Positions 37,939-47,695 of a DNA stretch of 64,000 nt are shown piece after piece. Every line of letters starts with the position of its first letter. Positions within the stretch are counted from its first letter, which is position 1. Position numbers and translations under genes: made by a program. The stretch comes from Flavobacterium sp. CF108 (lineage in GTDB: Bacteria > Bacteroidota > Bacteroidia > Flavobacteriales > Flavobacteriaceae), in contig NZ_FQWW01000004.1 in assembly GCF_900129795.1 (NCBI RefSeq), positions 310,001 through 374,000 on the forward strand. Reading direction: 5' to 3'. The notes beneath the pieces were generated by a model. The model had not been told where the DNA came from, ran no database searches, and saw nothing but the letters and a program-made list of their open reading frames with translations.

Positions 37939-39108
37939 TTATGCTTTTTCGATTAAAATACTCACAGCGTTTCCGCCAAAACCTACTGCATTAACTAAAA
38001 CTCTTTTAATTGATTTATCTTGTTTTTTTGATTCTGAAAAAGGTGTTTCTATAAAAGTATTATTTTGCAACATCAAAAGTGCCAATTCTAAACTCAACAT
38101 TCCAGATGCTCCAAAAGTATGTCCGATTTTCCATTTATTAGTGGTTAATAAAGGTAAATTAAACCCAAAAACTTTTTCAATCGCTCGTAATTCTGTCAAA
38201 TCGCCTTTTATCGTTCCGGGAGCATGCATTACAATCGCATCAACACTTTCTAAATCAATATCTTTTAAAGCCATTTTCATAGATTTTTGAAAACAGTCCG
38301 CTTCTGCAGAAATTGAAATATTGTGTTCCAAAATTTCAGTCGCATAACCAACACCTATAACATACGCTATTGCATTTTCTTTTTCTCCTGCTTCTAAACA
38401 ACAAACTGCTGCGCCTTCACCCAAAATCATGGTGTTTTGTGTTTTCTTGAAATCAAAAGCCAAATTTGGCCACAAATCAATATCCTGATCCATTCGTGAA
38501 TAAATTTTCAAAGCCCGCATTTGTCCAATTGTAAAATCAGTTAAAGGAGCTTCACTTCCTCCAACCAAAAACTTATCAGCCATTCCAGATTTTAACCATG
38601 CAACTCCATTTAAAAGTGCATGAAGCGCCGTTGAGCAGGTAATGGAATGCGAAATTTCAGGCCCCGCACTTTGCAAATCATGTGCAATCCAGGACGAAAT
38701 ATTCCCCAAAGTTGTTGTTGGTGAAGCTAAGGTTTGAGCTTTTCCAGTTTCAAGATATTCCTTATAATGTTTTTCGAATAAATGTGTAGCGCCTCTTGAA
38801 GAACCAATATTAATTCCGAAAATATCATTTGAATTCCAGCCTGCATTTTCAATTGCTTTTCGCGAAGCTGCTAAAGCAAATAAAACAGAATCATCTAGAA
38901 ATTTATACTTAATATCCGATTCGCGAATTTCAGCCACAATCTGTTTCGATTCAGTGTCCAGAGCAGCAACAGAAGTTTCCTGCTGATCCAAAAACTGTTT
39001 CGTAAAACCATGGTTATTATCGAGATATTTTTCCCAAACTTGATCAGCATTATTCCCTAACGGAGAAATAGATGAGAAAGCGGTTATGGCAATTTTTGGT
39101 GTATTCAC
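37939..39108 (-). CDS. beta-ketoacyl-[acyl-carrier-protein] synthase family protein
   Basis: A 389-aa thiolase-fold condensing enzyme of the KAS I/II type, which extends acyl-ACP chains by decarboxylative Claisen condensation. The active-site Cys lies in SHSITCSTALHAL (about residue 159). The two His lie in VMHAPGTIKGD (a variant of the HGTGT motif) and IGHTFGASG, so the Cys-His-His triad is complete. It lies on the same strand just downstream of bioA, which suggests a role in making the pimeloyl precursor of biotin rather than bulk fatty acids; that is inference from position. The start is GTG (39108). An intergenic palindrome separates it from bioA. Confidence 0.85.
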   Translation of the reverse strand: MNTPKIAITAFSSISPLGNNADQVWEKYLDNNHGFTKQFLDQQETSVAALDTESKQIVAEIRESDIKYKFLDDSVLFALAASRKAIENAGWNSNDIFGINIGSSRGATHLFEKHYKEYLETGKAQTLASPTTTLGNISSWIAHDLQSAGPEISHSITCSTALHALLNGVAWLKSGMADKFLVGGSEAPLTDFTIGQMRALKIYSRMDQDIDLWPNLAFDFKKTQNTMILGEGAAVCCLEAGEKENAIAYVIGVGYATEILEHNISISAEADCFQKSMKMALKDIDLESVDAIVMHAPGTIKGDLTELRAIEKVFGFNLPLLTTNKWKIGHTFGASGMLSLELALLMLQNNTFIETPFSESKKQDKSIKRVLVNAVGFGGNAVSILIEKA

Positions 39109-39144
39109 AATAGTTTATTTATCACAAAGGTCTGTAAAAAAAAT

Positions 39145-39232
39145 GGCACACTGATTACGCGGGTTAAACAGATTTGCACAGAGTAAATAATTAATCCGCG
39201 TAAATCCGTTTTATCCGTTAAAATCTGTGGGC
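39145..39232. repeat. imperfect intergenic palindrome between KAS and bioA
   Basis: GATTACGCGGGTTAAACAG and TAATCCGCGTAAATCCG form an imperfect inverted repeat spanning about 80 bases. The sequence type is recognised as a dispersed element in flavobacteria. Confidence 0.55.
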
Positions 39233-39236
39233 AAAA

Positions 39237-40508
39237 TTATACCATTTCAATGGCTTCTTCGATTGTAGTATATACTTTATGAAGCTGCTCATCTGTCATT
39301 ATATACGGTGGCAAAATATAAACGATGTTTCCAACGGGGCGTAAAACGACTCCATTATCAATAAAGAAATTATACAATTTTGTCCGCATTGATCCATAAT
39401 AGCTTTCTTCTGAATCTGATTTTATTTCAACAGCAAAAATAACTCCCAATGTTCTGGCGGTAATTACTTTCGGATGGTTCTCGATTTTCCTTTGAAAATT
39501 TAAATGACTTGCATTTATTCTTTCAATATTTTGCTGCATTTCTGTTGTCTGCAATAAATCCATACTTGCTAAAGCTGCTGCACAACCCGTTGGATTTGCT
39601 GTAAATGTATGGCCATGAAATAATGCTTTGTTGATATCATCATCATAAAATGCATCAAAAATATCCTGAGTAAAGGTCGTAATCGCCATTGGGATTGTTC
39701 CTCCGGTTAAGGCTTTCGAAAGACAAATCATATCCGGTTCTTCTGAAACATAATCCATTGCAAAAGTTTTTCCGGTTTTGCCAAAACCTGTCATCACTTC
39801 ATCGGCAATGGTCAGGACTTTATTTGCTGTACAAATCTGAATCAGTTTTTCTAACGCTTCAGGTTCATACATCACCATTCCTGCTGCGCCCTGTACCAAA
39901 GGTTCGAAAATAAATCCGGCACAATTATGTTTTTTAATTGCATTTTCTAAAGCATCAAAACTTACCTGCTCCTGCCCTTTTGTTGGAACCGGAATTCGAA
40001 CTACGTCTATAAACATCCCTTGAAAAGCTTGTGTATAAAACGAAATTCCGCTTGCCGCCATTGCCGCAAAAGTATCTCCGTGAAAAGCATTTTCAAAAGC
40101 AATAATCGTTGTTCGCTTTTCATTTTTATTAAAAAAATATTGGAGAGCAACTTTTATTGCTACTTCAACTGCCGTAGAACCATTATCTGAAAAGAAAATC
40201 TTCTGCTGGTTTTTTGGTAAAATTTCCATTAATTTTTCAGCAACTTTTACTGCCGGTTCGTGTGTAAAACCGCCAAACAAAACGTGTTCTAAAGTCGTCA
40301 ATTGTTTGTAAATAGCATCGGCAATAAATTTATTACTATGCCCAAACGGGTTTACCCACCAGGAAGCAATTGCATCGATGTATTCTTTATTATTTTCATC
40401 CCAAAGTAATGCGCCTTCTGCTTTTGTAATTGCAATTGGCGTTTGTGAAGTTTTATGCTGTGTATAAGGATGCCAAAGGTATTGGCGGTCTTTTTCTGTT
40501 AAGCTCAT
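39237..40508 (-). CDS. bioA: adenosylmethionine--8-amino-7-oxononanoate transaminase
   Basis: A PLP-dependent class III aminotransferase that turns KAPA into DAPA with SAM as amino donor, the second common step of biotin ring assembly. The normal length of 423 aa is seen. Visible features are the N-terminal LWHPYTQHKTSQTP, ASWWVNPFGHSN (substrate-binding Trp-Trp region), SDNGSTAVEVAIKVALQYF, the DEVMTGFGKTGK PLP-contact Asp, and the Schiff-base Lys in CLSKALTGG. The start is ATG at 40508. It is followed on the same strand by the ketoacyl synthase gene and preceded by bioD, consistent with a biotin operon. Confidence 0.95.
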   Translation of the reverse strand: MSLTEKDRQYLWHPYTQHKTSQTPIAITKAEGALLWDENNKEYIDAIASWWVNPFGHSNKFIADAIYKQLTTLEHVLFGGFTHEPAVKVAEKLMEILPKNQQKIFFSDNGSTAVEVAIKVALQYFFNKNEKRTTIIAFENAFHGDTFAAMAASGISFYTQAFQGMFIDVVRIPVPTKGQEQVSFDALENAIKKHNCAGFIFEPLVQGAAGMVMYEPEALEKLIQICTANKVLTIADEVMTGFGKTGKTFAMDYVSEEPDMICLSKALTGGTIPMAITTFTQDIFDAFYDDDINKALFHGHTFTANPTGCAAALASMDLLQTTEMQQNIERINASHLNFQRKIENHPKVITARTLGVIFAVEIKSDSEESYYGSMRTKLYNFFIDNGVVLRPVGNIVYILPPYIMTDEQLHKVYTTIEEAIEMV

Positions 40509-40607
40509 TTTTTAAGAAAATAGAAGAAAGAGAATAGAAAAAAGACTAAACTCAATTGTTTAAGCAAAGATAGGAAAGTCTATTTTCTTTATTCTATAAT
40601 CTTTACG

Positions 40608-41225
40608 CTATAAATTAAGCAAATTATCTCTAAATAAATCGGCGTATTCTTTAATTACATTTTGATCAAAATAGGGCTCTTCGTCAATTCTTCCTATGCA
40701 ATTTACACCAGTTTTATTCAAAATTAAACTTTCCGTTGATTTGTTTTCGCTTCCGCTGAAGATAATTCCGACAACTTTAAATCCCCTATTCTGAATTGCT
40801 TCAATCGTTAATAAAGTATGATTGATACTTCCCAGATAATGTCTTGAAACAACAACAATTTTATAATCTGGTTGTATTAAATCGATGATTGTTTCTTTAT
40901 CATTTAACGGAACAAAAATTCCGCCAGCTCCTTCAATAACTAAATTGTTCTTTGTTTTCGGTTCCTGAATTTGATTTAATTCGATTTTTATTCCATCAAT
41001 TTCTGCCGCCAAATGTGGACTTGCAGGTGTCTTCAGTTTATAACTATTCTCAAAAATTTGAGTTTTTTTATTAGAAATCCGGGATTGAATTTTATCACTG
41101 TCGGAATTGTCTAAATCTCCAGCTTGAATGGGTTTCCAATAATCAGCTTCTAAAGCTTCGACAATAATCGAAGACGCGATTGTTTTACCCACATCTGTCG
41201 AAATTCCTGTTACAAATATTTTCAT
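40608..41225 (-). CDS. bioD: dethiobiotin synthase
   Basis: An ATP-dependent enzyme that closes the ureido ring: DAPA + CO2 to dethiobiotin. It is 205 aa from the chosen start. The P-loop is TGISTDVGKT directly after the start, followed by the conserved YWKPIQAGD. VIEGAGGIFVPL is the usual second motif. The frame continues upstream to 41264, but those 13 residues lie in an intergenic palindrome and are not BioD-like, so I start at the ATG at 41225 (MKIFVTGIST). It lies upstream of bioA with about 100 bases between them. Confidence 0.93.
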   Translation of the reverse strand: MKIFVTGISTDVGKTIASSIIVEALEADYWKPIQAGDLDNSDSDKIQSRISNKKTQIFENSYKLKTPASPHLAAEIDGIKIELNQIQEPKTKNNLVIEGAGGIFVPLNDKETIIDLIQPDYKIVVVSRHYLGSINHTLLTIEAIQNRGFKVVGIIFSGSENKSTESLILNKTGVNCIGRIDEEPYFDQNVIKEYADLFRDNLLNL

Positions 41226-41239
41226 AGGTTTGTTGTTTC

Positions 41240-41332
41240 GCAGAAATACACAAAGAATCACCAAGATTCACAAAGTTATTTTATACTTTGCGCTATTTTG
41301 CGTTTTTCTTTGTGAATCTCTGTGCAATAATT
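41240..41332. repeat. imperfect intergenic palindrome upstream of bioD
   Basis: GCAGAAATACACAAAGAATC and CTTTGTGAATCTCTGTGC are the ends of an imperfect inverted repeat of about 90 bases, another dispersed flavobacterial type. It contains TAACTTTG (41271-41278, minus strand), which could act as a bioD -7 box. Confidence 0.55.
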
Positions 41333-41356
41333 TCCTCAAAAATACCAATAAAAATA

Positions 41357-41377
41357 AACCCATCATTACGATGGGTT
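41357..41377 (-). terminator. probable terminator of the sigma-factor operon
   Basis: AACCCATC (41357-41364) and GATGGGTT (41370-41377) form an 8-bp stem with loop ATTAC. The minus-strand run after it is T-rich but interrupted. Confidence 0.6.
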
Positions 41378-41384
41378 CTGTTTA

Positions 41385-41999
41385 TTATTCTTCTTTTAGC
41401 TCGTCAATTACTTTTCTTATTTCACTGGCGAATTTCCCATAAAATTTCTGAACCCACCATTCTAAAGAAATTCCCATAAAAAGTACTCCAAAAACAACAA
41501 CCAAAAAGAATCCAACTAATTGTCCATTTGAAAATTCGGGATCAAAAAATCCCGGTATTTTTGAAAATGAGTAATAATAAAGTCCTAAAAGATATAAAAC
41601 CAAAAATGGCGTTAAGGCAAAACCAAATGTTTTGTACAATTCCATATTCAGTCGTATGTCAAAATAAGTTTCATATAAACTGTCTTTTGTTGTTAAAGTG
41701 GTATTATTTAATCTTTTATAAAAGAAATAGAGCTTTATTAGATAATAAACACAAACGGCTACAAAAAGGCTAAAAAGTAAATAATAAAAAAAAGTCCATT
41801 TTGGTGGCAGATTACCAATCAAAGGAACTGTGCCTATGAAAACTATGGACAGGATTTGATAATAAAATTCTGTTTTCAGGTTTTTTTTAATTTTATCCAA
41901 AGGTGTATTTGCCGATTGTATTTTCTCTAAATTATGGGGAAGAACGATGTTTTTTGGTTTATCGTTATTCCATGCGTTTTGTATTTCATCAAAATCCAT
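41385..41999 (-). CDS. membrane protein, possible partner of the ECF sigma factor
   Basis: A 204-aa protein with a cytosolic N-terminus (MDFDEIQNAWNNDKP, about 40 residues) and about four membrane helices (about 45-63, 68-90, 125-144 and 160-180), then a short charged C-terminus. No domain is recognised, and the zinc-binding HxxxCxxC motif of classical anti-sigma factors is absent. Its ATG overlaps the end of the ECF sigma factor gene by 11 bases, so the two are translationally coupled. That arrangement, with a cytosolic N-terminus before membrane helices, fits an anti-sigma role, but this is inference only. Confidence 0.6.
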   Translation of the reverse strand: MDFDEIQNAWNNDKPKNIVLPHNLEKIQSANTPLDKIKKNLKTEFYYQILSIVFIGTVPLIGNLPPKWTFFYYLLFSLFVAVCVYYLIKLYFFYKRLNNTTLTTKDSLYETYFDIRLNMELYKTFGFALTPFLVLYLLGLYYYSFSKIPGFFDPEFSNGQLVGFFLVVVFGVLFMGISLEWWVQKFYGKFASEIRKVIDELKEE

Positions 42000-42492
42000 A
42001 TCCTTGGTTTTTAATTATTTCTTTTAATTTTTCTTTTGCCCTGTTCAGTTTTACTCTAGCATTTCCTTCAGAGATTCCGAGATTTTCTCCAATTTCCTTA
42101 TGAGAAAAACCTTCCAGCTGATAAAAAATAATCGCTTTGTCTATTTTTTCGAGTTTTTGAACTGCTTTATAAAAATGATCAATCTGACTTTCTTTTATAT
42201 ACAAATCATCTTCGTCTTCCTTAATATTTTCTGAAGCGATTTCATATTTATCGACTTTCCGCTTTTCTTTCTTCAAGAAAACAATTGCCGTATTTACAGC
42301 AACCCTATACATCCAGGTTGAAAACTGACTTTCGTTTCTAAAAGAATCATACGACTTCCAGAGCTGACAAATAATTTCCTGAAATAAATCCTGCTGATCA
42401 TCGTGCGTATCCATGTACATTTTAGAAACTTTGTACAAAATTCCTTTATGACTCTCAATCCGATTTAAAAATTCTTGTTCCCTTTCTTTCAA
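41989..42492 (-). CDS. ECF-type RNA polymerase sigma factor
   Basis: A 167-aa sigma-70 family protein of extracytoplasmic function type. Region 2 is visible at about residues 15-75 (DDQQDLFQEIICQLWKSYDSF, STWMYRVAVNTAIVFLKKEKR). Region 4 is at about 112-160 (IIFYQLEGFSHKEIGENLGISEGNARVKLNRAKEKL), a helix-turn-helix that reads the -35 element. The start is TTG; a stop lies two codons upstream in frame. It overlaps the following membrane protein gene by 11 bases and follows the TraB/GumN gene with 6 bases between, so all three are probably one operon. Signal and targets are unknown. Confidence 0.88.
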   Translation of the reverse strand: MKEREQEFLNRIESHKGILYKVSKMYMDTHDDQQDLFQEIICQLWKSYDSFRNESQFSTWMYRVAVNTAIVFLKKEKRKVDKYEIASENIKEDEDDLYIKESQIDHFYKAVQKLEKIDKAIIFYQLEGFSHKEIGENLGISEGNARVKLNRAKEKLKEIIKNQGYGF

Positions 42493-42498
42493 AATCTA

Positions 42499-43362
42499 TT
42501 AATTCAGGATCGGTTTTACTTTATAACCTGCTTTTCTTAATAAATTAATAACTCCAAATTCTCCTGATAAATGCCCTGATCCAACGGCAAAAAAGATACT
42601 TTGCTTTTTCATTAGTTCAGGCATATTTTTTACCCAATTTAAATTTCTTTCGTCAAGAATAATCTTCTTGGTCTTTTCGCTGGTATATTTTTTATCCGTT
42701 GTAAAATCATACATTAAATCAATATTTTCCGTTTTATAGGCAGAAACTAATTTAGCCGATTCTTCAGGAGTTGATTCTTCTAACATCGAAATCATTTCAT
42801 CAGTTGAATACGCTTTATCAAACATCCCGAATTGTTCTTTTACAGTTTCAAGACCGCCAATTTCAATAATTCTTTTTTTAGCCTGCTCAATAAATTCCAT
42901 TTCGTAAAATTTTAAATCGGCACAGCTAAAACTTTTCATCGAAATCAAACTCATTACAGTCAGCAAACTAAAGCTGTCAACTTGCTGCACGGTCATTCCT
43001 GTAGTTTTCTTGAGAATTGCATCTAATTTTGTCAGCTGTTCCGGGTTCAGTTTTTTGCTTAAAGGTTCTTTTCCCATTGCTAATTGCTGCATTTCTGACA
43101 TTTCTTTTGGGTCAGAAAAATTGATTTCAAGTATTAATTTTTCTGAAGATTCAAAAGCTTTTTTCGTTTTTTCAGTTAGAAAATAATCTGATGAACAAAT
43201 CATGTGAATCGTTCCGTATAAATAAGAAGGTTTAGAAAGCCCGTTTCCCGAAACTTCCCATAAAAGAGAATTTTCTAATTTAGGAGATTTGGTTTGAGCT
43301 TGTGATTTTATGCTAAAAACAACTAATATAAATGCTATAAATAAATGGAATACTTTTTTCAT
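42499..43362 (-). CDS. TraB/GumN family protein
   Basis: A 287-aa exported protein of the TraB/GumN family, related to the erythromycin-esterase/ChaN and TIKI fold and often suspected to be metalloproteases. The signal peptide is MKKVFHLFIAFILVVFSIKSQAQ. Family motifs seen are YLYGTIHMI (GxxH motif, about residue 48), LILEIN, DERNLNW (about 232), and FFAVGSGHLSGEFGVINLLRKAGY (GxGH motif, about 250-275). The product is probably periplasmic. It lies immediately upstream of the ECF sigma factor gene with a 6-base gap, which suggests a shared role in an envelope response; that is inference. Confidence 0.85.
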   Translation of the reverse strand: MKKVFHLFIAFILVVFSIKSQAQTKSPKLENSLLWEVSGNGLSKPSYLYGTIHMICSSDYFLTEKTKKAFESSEKLILEINFSDPKEMSEMQQLAMGKEPLSKKLNPEQLTKLDAILKKTTGMTVQQVDSFSLLTVMSLISMKSFSCADLKFYEMEFIEQAKKRIIEIGGLETVKEQFGMFDKAYSTDEMISMLEESTPEESAKLVSAYKTENIDLMYDFTTDKKYTSEKTKKIILDERNLNWVKNMPELMKKQSIFFAVGSGHLSGEFGVINLLRKAGYKVKPILN

Positions 43363-43498
43363 TTTGAAGATTGGTTAGGTTAATGACTAAAACTCATTTT
43401 GTAATTACAACTCGTAAGTATAGGAATAGTCAAAACGTTACAAAAAAATTAAAATTTATTTAGCCCACTGATAAAATGTAGGATTTCATTAACCAAAT

Positions 43499-43563
43499 GT
43501 CACCCTGAGCGAAGTCGAAGGGCTCGCTAACTAAAATGGGCTTCGACTTCGCTCAGCCTGACA
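43499..43563. repeat. dispersed inverted repeat between TraB/GumN and bioF genes
   Basis: CTGAGCGAAGTCGAAGG and CTTCGACTTCGCTCAG, inside longer TGTCA ... TGACA arms, form an inverted repeat with a 15-base centre. The sequence type is known to me from many bacterial genomes as a dispersed intergenic palindrome. It may also end the bioF transcript. Confidence 0.8.
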
Positions 43564-43571
43564 ACTACATC

Positions 43572-44708
43572 TTAAAAAATAAAATCTCGCAAAAGTTCTA
43601 ATACGGAACTAATTTCGTCTTCAGAATTATAACTATGAATGCAAAAACGCAAACGTTCCTGACCTTCAGGAACTGTTGGAGAAAGAATTGGTTTTACGTC
43701 AAAACCTTTGTCTTGTAATTGCTGGGCTAATTTCTTTACGCTTTCGTTTCCCTGAACAATGGCAGACTGAATTGCTGATTTGCTACGAACAAACATTGGT
43801 TTTAGACCCAACAAGTTTTTTTGCTGATTGAAGAAAACAATATTTTGACGTAGCTTTTCGATTGCTTCTTTTTCAATTTCCAGCTGTTGATATGCTGTTA
43901 AAATTGTAGCGACAGAATGTGGAGATAATCCTGTGGTATAAATAAAACTTCGGGCAAAGTTGATTAGATATTCTTTAAGTTCCGGGCTTCCAAGTACAAC
44001 CGCGCCATGACAGCCTAAACCTTTTCCGAAAGTCATGATTCGGGCAAAAATTCTGTTGTGCAATTCCAAATATTGAAGAAGACCTTCCCCTTTATCTCCA
44101 AAAACACCCAAAGTATGAGCTTCATCAACTATTAAATAACAATTGTATTTTTCAGAAAGTTGTACTAATTCTTCTAAATTCGGACTGTCGCCATCCATAG
44201 AAAAAACAGTTTCGGTAACTATATAAATATTTATGTCTGGGAATTTCAGAATCAAACGTTCTAAATCTTCAAAATCATTATGGTTGAATTTATATGATTT
44301 TGCGTTTGACATTACAATTCCATCCCGAATGGAAGCATGACTTAACTCATCATACAAAATAACATCATTTCTTTGCGGTACAGCGCTAAAAAAACCCAAA
44401 TTGGCATCGTAACCTGAATTAAAAATTAAAACGGCTTCTGCTTCATGAAATTGGGCAATAAAATTCTCTGCAATTTGATATAAAGAATGATTTCCTGAAA
44501 TTAGTCTGGAACCTGTCGCTCCGTTTTGAAAAATTTCATTTTCGTGCAGATAAGCATGCGTATGTTTAAAAATTGATTCGGATTTTGAAAATCCAATATA
44601 ATCGTTCGAAGAAAAATCAACCAGATTATTAAACACAGGAAGTTTCCGAAGCGAGTTATTCTGTTTTCGGTTTTCAAGTTTCTGATTAAGGTTTTCAGGT
44701 AATTTCAT
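43572..44708 (-). CDS. bioF: 8-amino-7-oxononanoate synthase (KAPA synthase)
   Basis: A PLP enzyme of the alpha-oxoamine synthase family that joins pimeloyl-ACP/CoA and alanine, the first committed step of biotin ring assembly. It is 378 aa. Visible features are LVDFSSNDYIGFS (near 30), TGSRLISGNHSLY, the catalytic His and Asp in IVDEAHTLGVFG (about 195), and the PLP Lys in MTFGKGLGCHGAVV (about 228). A BioF/Kbl assignment rests on the neighbouring bio genes; other family members (Kbl, serine palmitoyltransferase) share these motifs. The ATG at 44708 lies only 5 bases behind a good promoter box, so the mRNA may be leaderless. Confidence 0.88.
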   Translation of the reverse strand: MKLPENLNQKLENRKQNNSLRKLPVFNNLVDFSSNDYIGFSKSESIFKHTHAYLHENEIFQNGATGSRLISGNHSLYQIAENFIAQFHEAEAVLIFNSGYDANLGFFSAVPQRNDVILYDELSHASIRDGIVMSNAKSYKFNHNDFEDLERLILKFPDINIYIVTETVFSMDGDSPNLEELVQLSEKYNCYLIVDEAHTLGVFGDKGEGLLQYLELHNRIFARIMTFGKGLGCHGAVVLGSPELKEYLINFARSFIYTTGLSPHSVATILTAYQQLEIEKEAIEKLRQNIVFFNQQKNLLGLKPMFVRSKSAIQSAIVQGNESVKKLAQQLQDKGFDVKPILSPTVPEGQERLRFCIHSYNSEDEISSVLELLRDFIF

Positions 44709-44713
44709 AAAAA

Positions 44714-44747
44714 CAAAGTTATGAAATTGAAACTTGATATAAACAAA
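44714..44747 (-). promoter_or_regulatory. candidate promoter of bioF
   Basis: Minus strand: TTTG (44747-44744), 22 bases, then TAACTTTG (44721-44714), close to the Bacteroidetes consensus. Only 5 bases separate the -7 box from the ATG. Confidence 0.5.
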
Positions 44748-44786
44748 CAGCGGGTTTTGATATTTCCCGCTGTTCTTTAGTGTATT

Positions 44787-45425
44787 CTAAATGGCACTTA
44801 TAAAAGGTGATTGCCTGCTATAATCTGATTCGATCATTTCTTTAGACATAAATTTGGCAATATCAAACGCACTGATTTTGTCTCCCAAACAATCTTCGAG
44901 ATTTACTGCTATATCAGAACTATTATCTGTGAATTCAATAAAAGGAACACGAACCTGCGTCCAATTTATGTTGCTTTCGACTAAAAGATTGTAGGCTTTT
45001 TGACGATCTTCCTGAATTACTGGAAAATTGGTTTTCATCCAATCTGTTGCCATAATAATTTTTGGACTTTTTTTATCGAATGGCGTATCGATATTAAGAC
45101 CCGCAAGAAGAACATAACGTTCAATTCCATATTCATTCATTGCTTTTAAAACATTCTTGGTTACTGCACTTGCAACCAAAGGTTCGTCTTTTCTTTGACC
45201 AATTGTACTTACTACTGCCTGACAATCTTTAAACAATAATTTTATGGATTCTAAATCAAGCGCGTTACCCTGAATGATTTCAATTTTAGGATTTTGAATT
45301 TCGAAATTTTCAGGATTTCTTAATAAAAGTTTTAAATTAAATCCTTCTTTTAATAACTGATTTACAAGATATTTTCCAGTTCTTCCGCCGCCGCCCAGAA
45401 CAGCGACTTTTGATATATTTTTCAT
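44787..45425 (-). CDS. NAD(P)-binding oxidoreductase (atypical SDR / NmrA-like)
   Basis: A 212-aa Rossmann-fold protein. The N-terminal nucleotide-binding motif is VAVLGGGGRTGKYLVNQLL (GxGGxTG type). NPENFEIQNPKIEIIQGNALDLESI marks the NADP-preferring loop and the Asp of the second strand; VVSTIG follows. No classical YxxxK catalytic pair was found in the expected place, as in atypical SDRs of the NAD(P)H-binding family, so it may be a reductase on an unknown substrate or a redox sensor. It is on the same strand as bioF and the atp genes, but separated from atpC by a terminator. Confidence 0.78.
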   Translation of the reverse strand: MKNISKVAVLGGGGRTGKYLVNQLLKEGFNLKLLLRNPENFEIQNPKIEIIQGNALDLESIKLLFKDCQAVVSTIGQRKDEPLVASAVTKNVLKAMNEYGIERYVLLAGLNIDTPFDKKSPKIIMATDWMKTNFPVIQEDRQKAYNLLVESNINWTQVRVPFIEFTDNSSDIAVNLEDCLGDKISAFDIAKFMSKEMIESDYSRQSPFISAI

Positions 45426-45581
45426 AGTGTATTCTTTCTAAAATTTGACATAAATAATTTGCGCTTTATCAGGCCGATAAAACGAAAACATAAAAGCTTA
45501 CTGAACTTTTATAATAGAATCAATATTTTATAAAGAGATTTTAATACTTCAAAAGTAAAAAATATTTTTGAAGCATTGCAT

Positions 45582-45612
45582 AAAAAAAGCCACTCATATG
45601 TGAATGGCTTTT
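45582..45612 (-). terminator. atpDC operon terminator
   Basis: Minus-strand AAAAGCCATTCA and TGAGTGGCTTTT stem with one mismatch, followed by a T-run at 45588-45582. It lies 22 bases after the atpC stop. Confidence 0.85.
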
Positions 45613-45633
45613 AAGGTTATTTCGAAATTGTTG

Positions 45634-45915
45634 TTAGTCTACTAAAACAATTATCTTGTTATCTTTCATTTCAATTGTTCCTGACGTAATATCTAATGTA
45701 TAGGTTTGGTCATTAACTTTCGTAAATTTATTTGCTGCCTCTTTAGAAAAATCAAAGCTTGCTGCTGCAATTTTAATAGTTCCTTTTTCTAGAATAGAAA
45801 CAATAGGAGCGTGATTATTTAAAATCTGAAAGCTTCCATCAACTCCCGGAAGTGTAACCGAAGTTACTTCTCCTGAAAATAATTTTGCTTCTGGTGATAC
45901 TATTTCTAAAATCAT
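45634..45915 (-). CDS. atpC: F1F0 ATP synthase epsilon subunit (short form)
   Basis: The epsilon subunit of the F1 rotor, which couples c-ring and gamma rotation. It is only 93 aa. The beta-sandwich N-domain is complete (LEIVSPEAKLFSGEVTSVTLPGVDGSFQILNNHAPI). The C-terminal helical hairpin found in longer (about 135-aa) homologues is missing, as is usual in Bacteroidetes, so the helix-based inhibition mode is absent. It follows atpD after 92 bases that hold a palindrome, and it ends the transcript. The other atp genes are not in the window. Confidence 0.93.
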   Translation of the reverse strand: MILEIVSPEAKLFSGEVTSVTLPGVDGSFQILNNHAPIVSILEKGTIKIAAASFDFSKEAANKFTKVNDQTYTLDITSGTIEMKDNKIIVLVD

Positions 45916-45929
45916 AACTTTTTTTTAAA

Positions 45930-45982
45930 TTCCAAATTATAAAATTCCAAATCCCAATTTTGGAATTTGGAATTTTTATTTT
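45930..45982. repeat. palindrome between atpD and atpC
   Basis: AAATTCCAAAT ... TTTGGAATTT forms a hairpin, with extra AATTCCAAATT/AATTTGGAATT pairs on each side. The same palindrome type lies at 8106-8151. It may influence relative atpD/atpC mRNA levels. Confidence 0.55.
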
Positions 45983-46007
45983 TTGATGTTTATCAAGCTA
46001 TGCTTGA

Positions 46008-47522
<1,515 letters not shown>

Positions 47523-47580
47523 TTATGTATTTATTAAATAGCTATTTAGGTTTATCGAAAATACCTCTTTTTTCAGAGCG

Positions 47581-47610
47581 CAAAGATAATTTTTTAAAAT
47601 ATAAAATCAA
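47581..47610 (-). promoter_or_regulatory. atpD promoter
   Basis: On the minus strand TTG (47610-47608), exactly 19 bases, then TATCTTTG (47588-47581). This fits the Bacteroidetes consensus TTG-N19-TAnnTTTG exactly and is the best promoter match found in the window. Confidence 0.8.
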
Positions 47611-47695
47611 TTTTTTTTTCATAAAAAATAGCATGATTTTGTTTGATTCATAAAAACAGACTTTTAAACTGTCGTTTATATCATTTTTTAACGAA

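Noticed and set aside
41226..41264. N-terminal extension of bioD
   Set aside because: It lies in an intergenic palindrome and precedes the normal MKIFVTG start directly before the P-loop.
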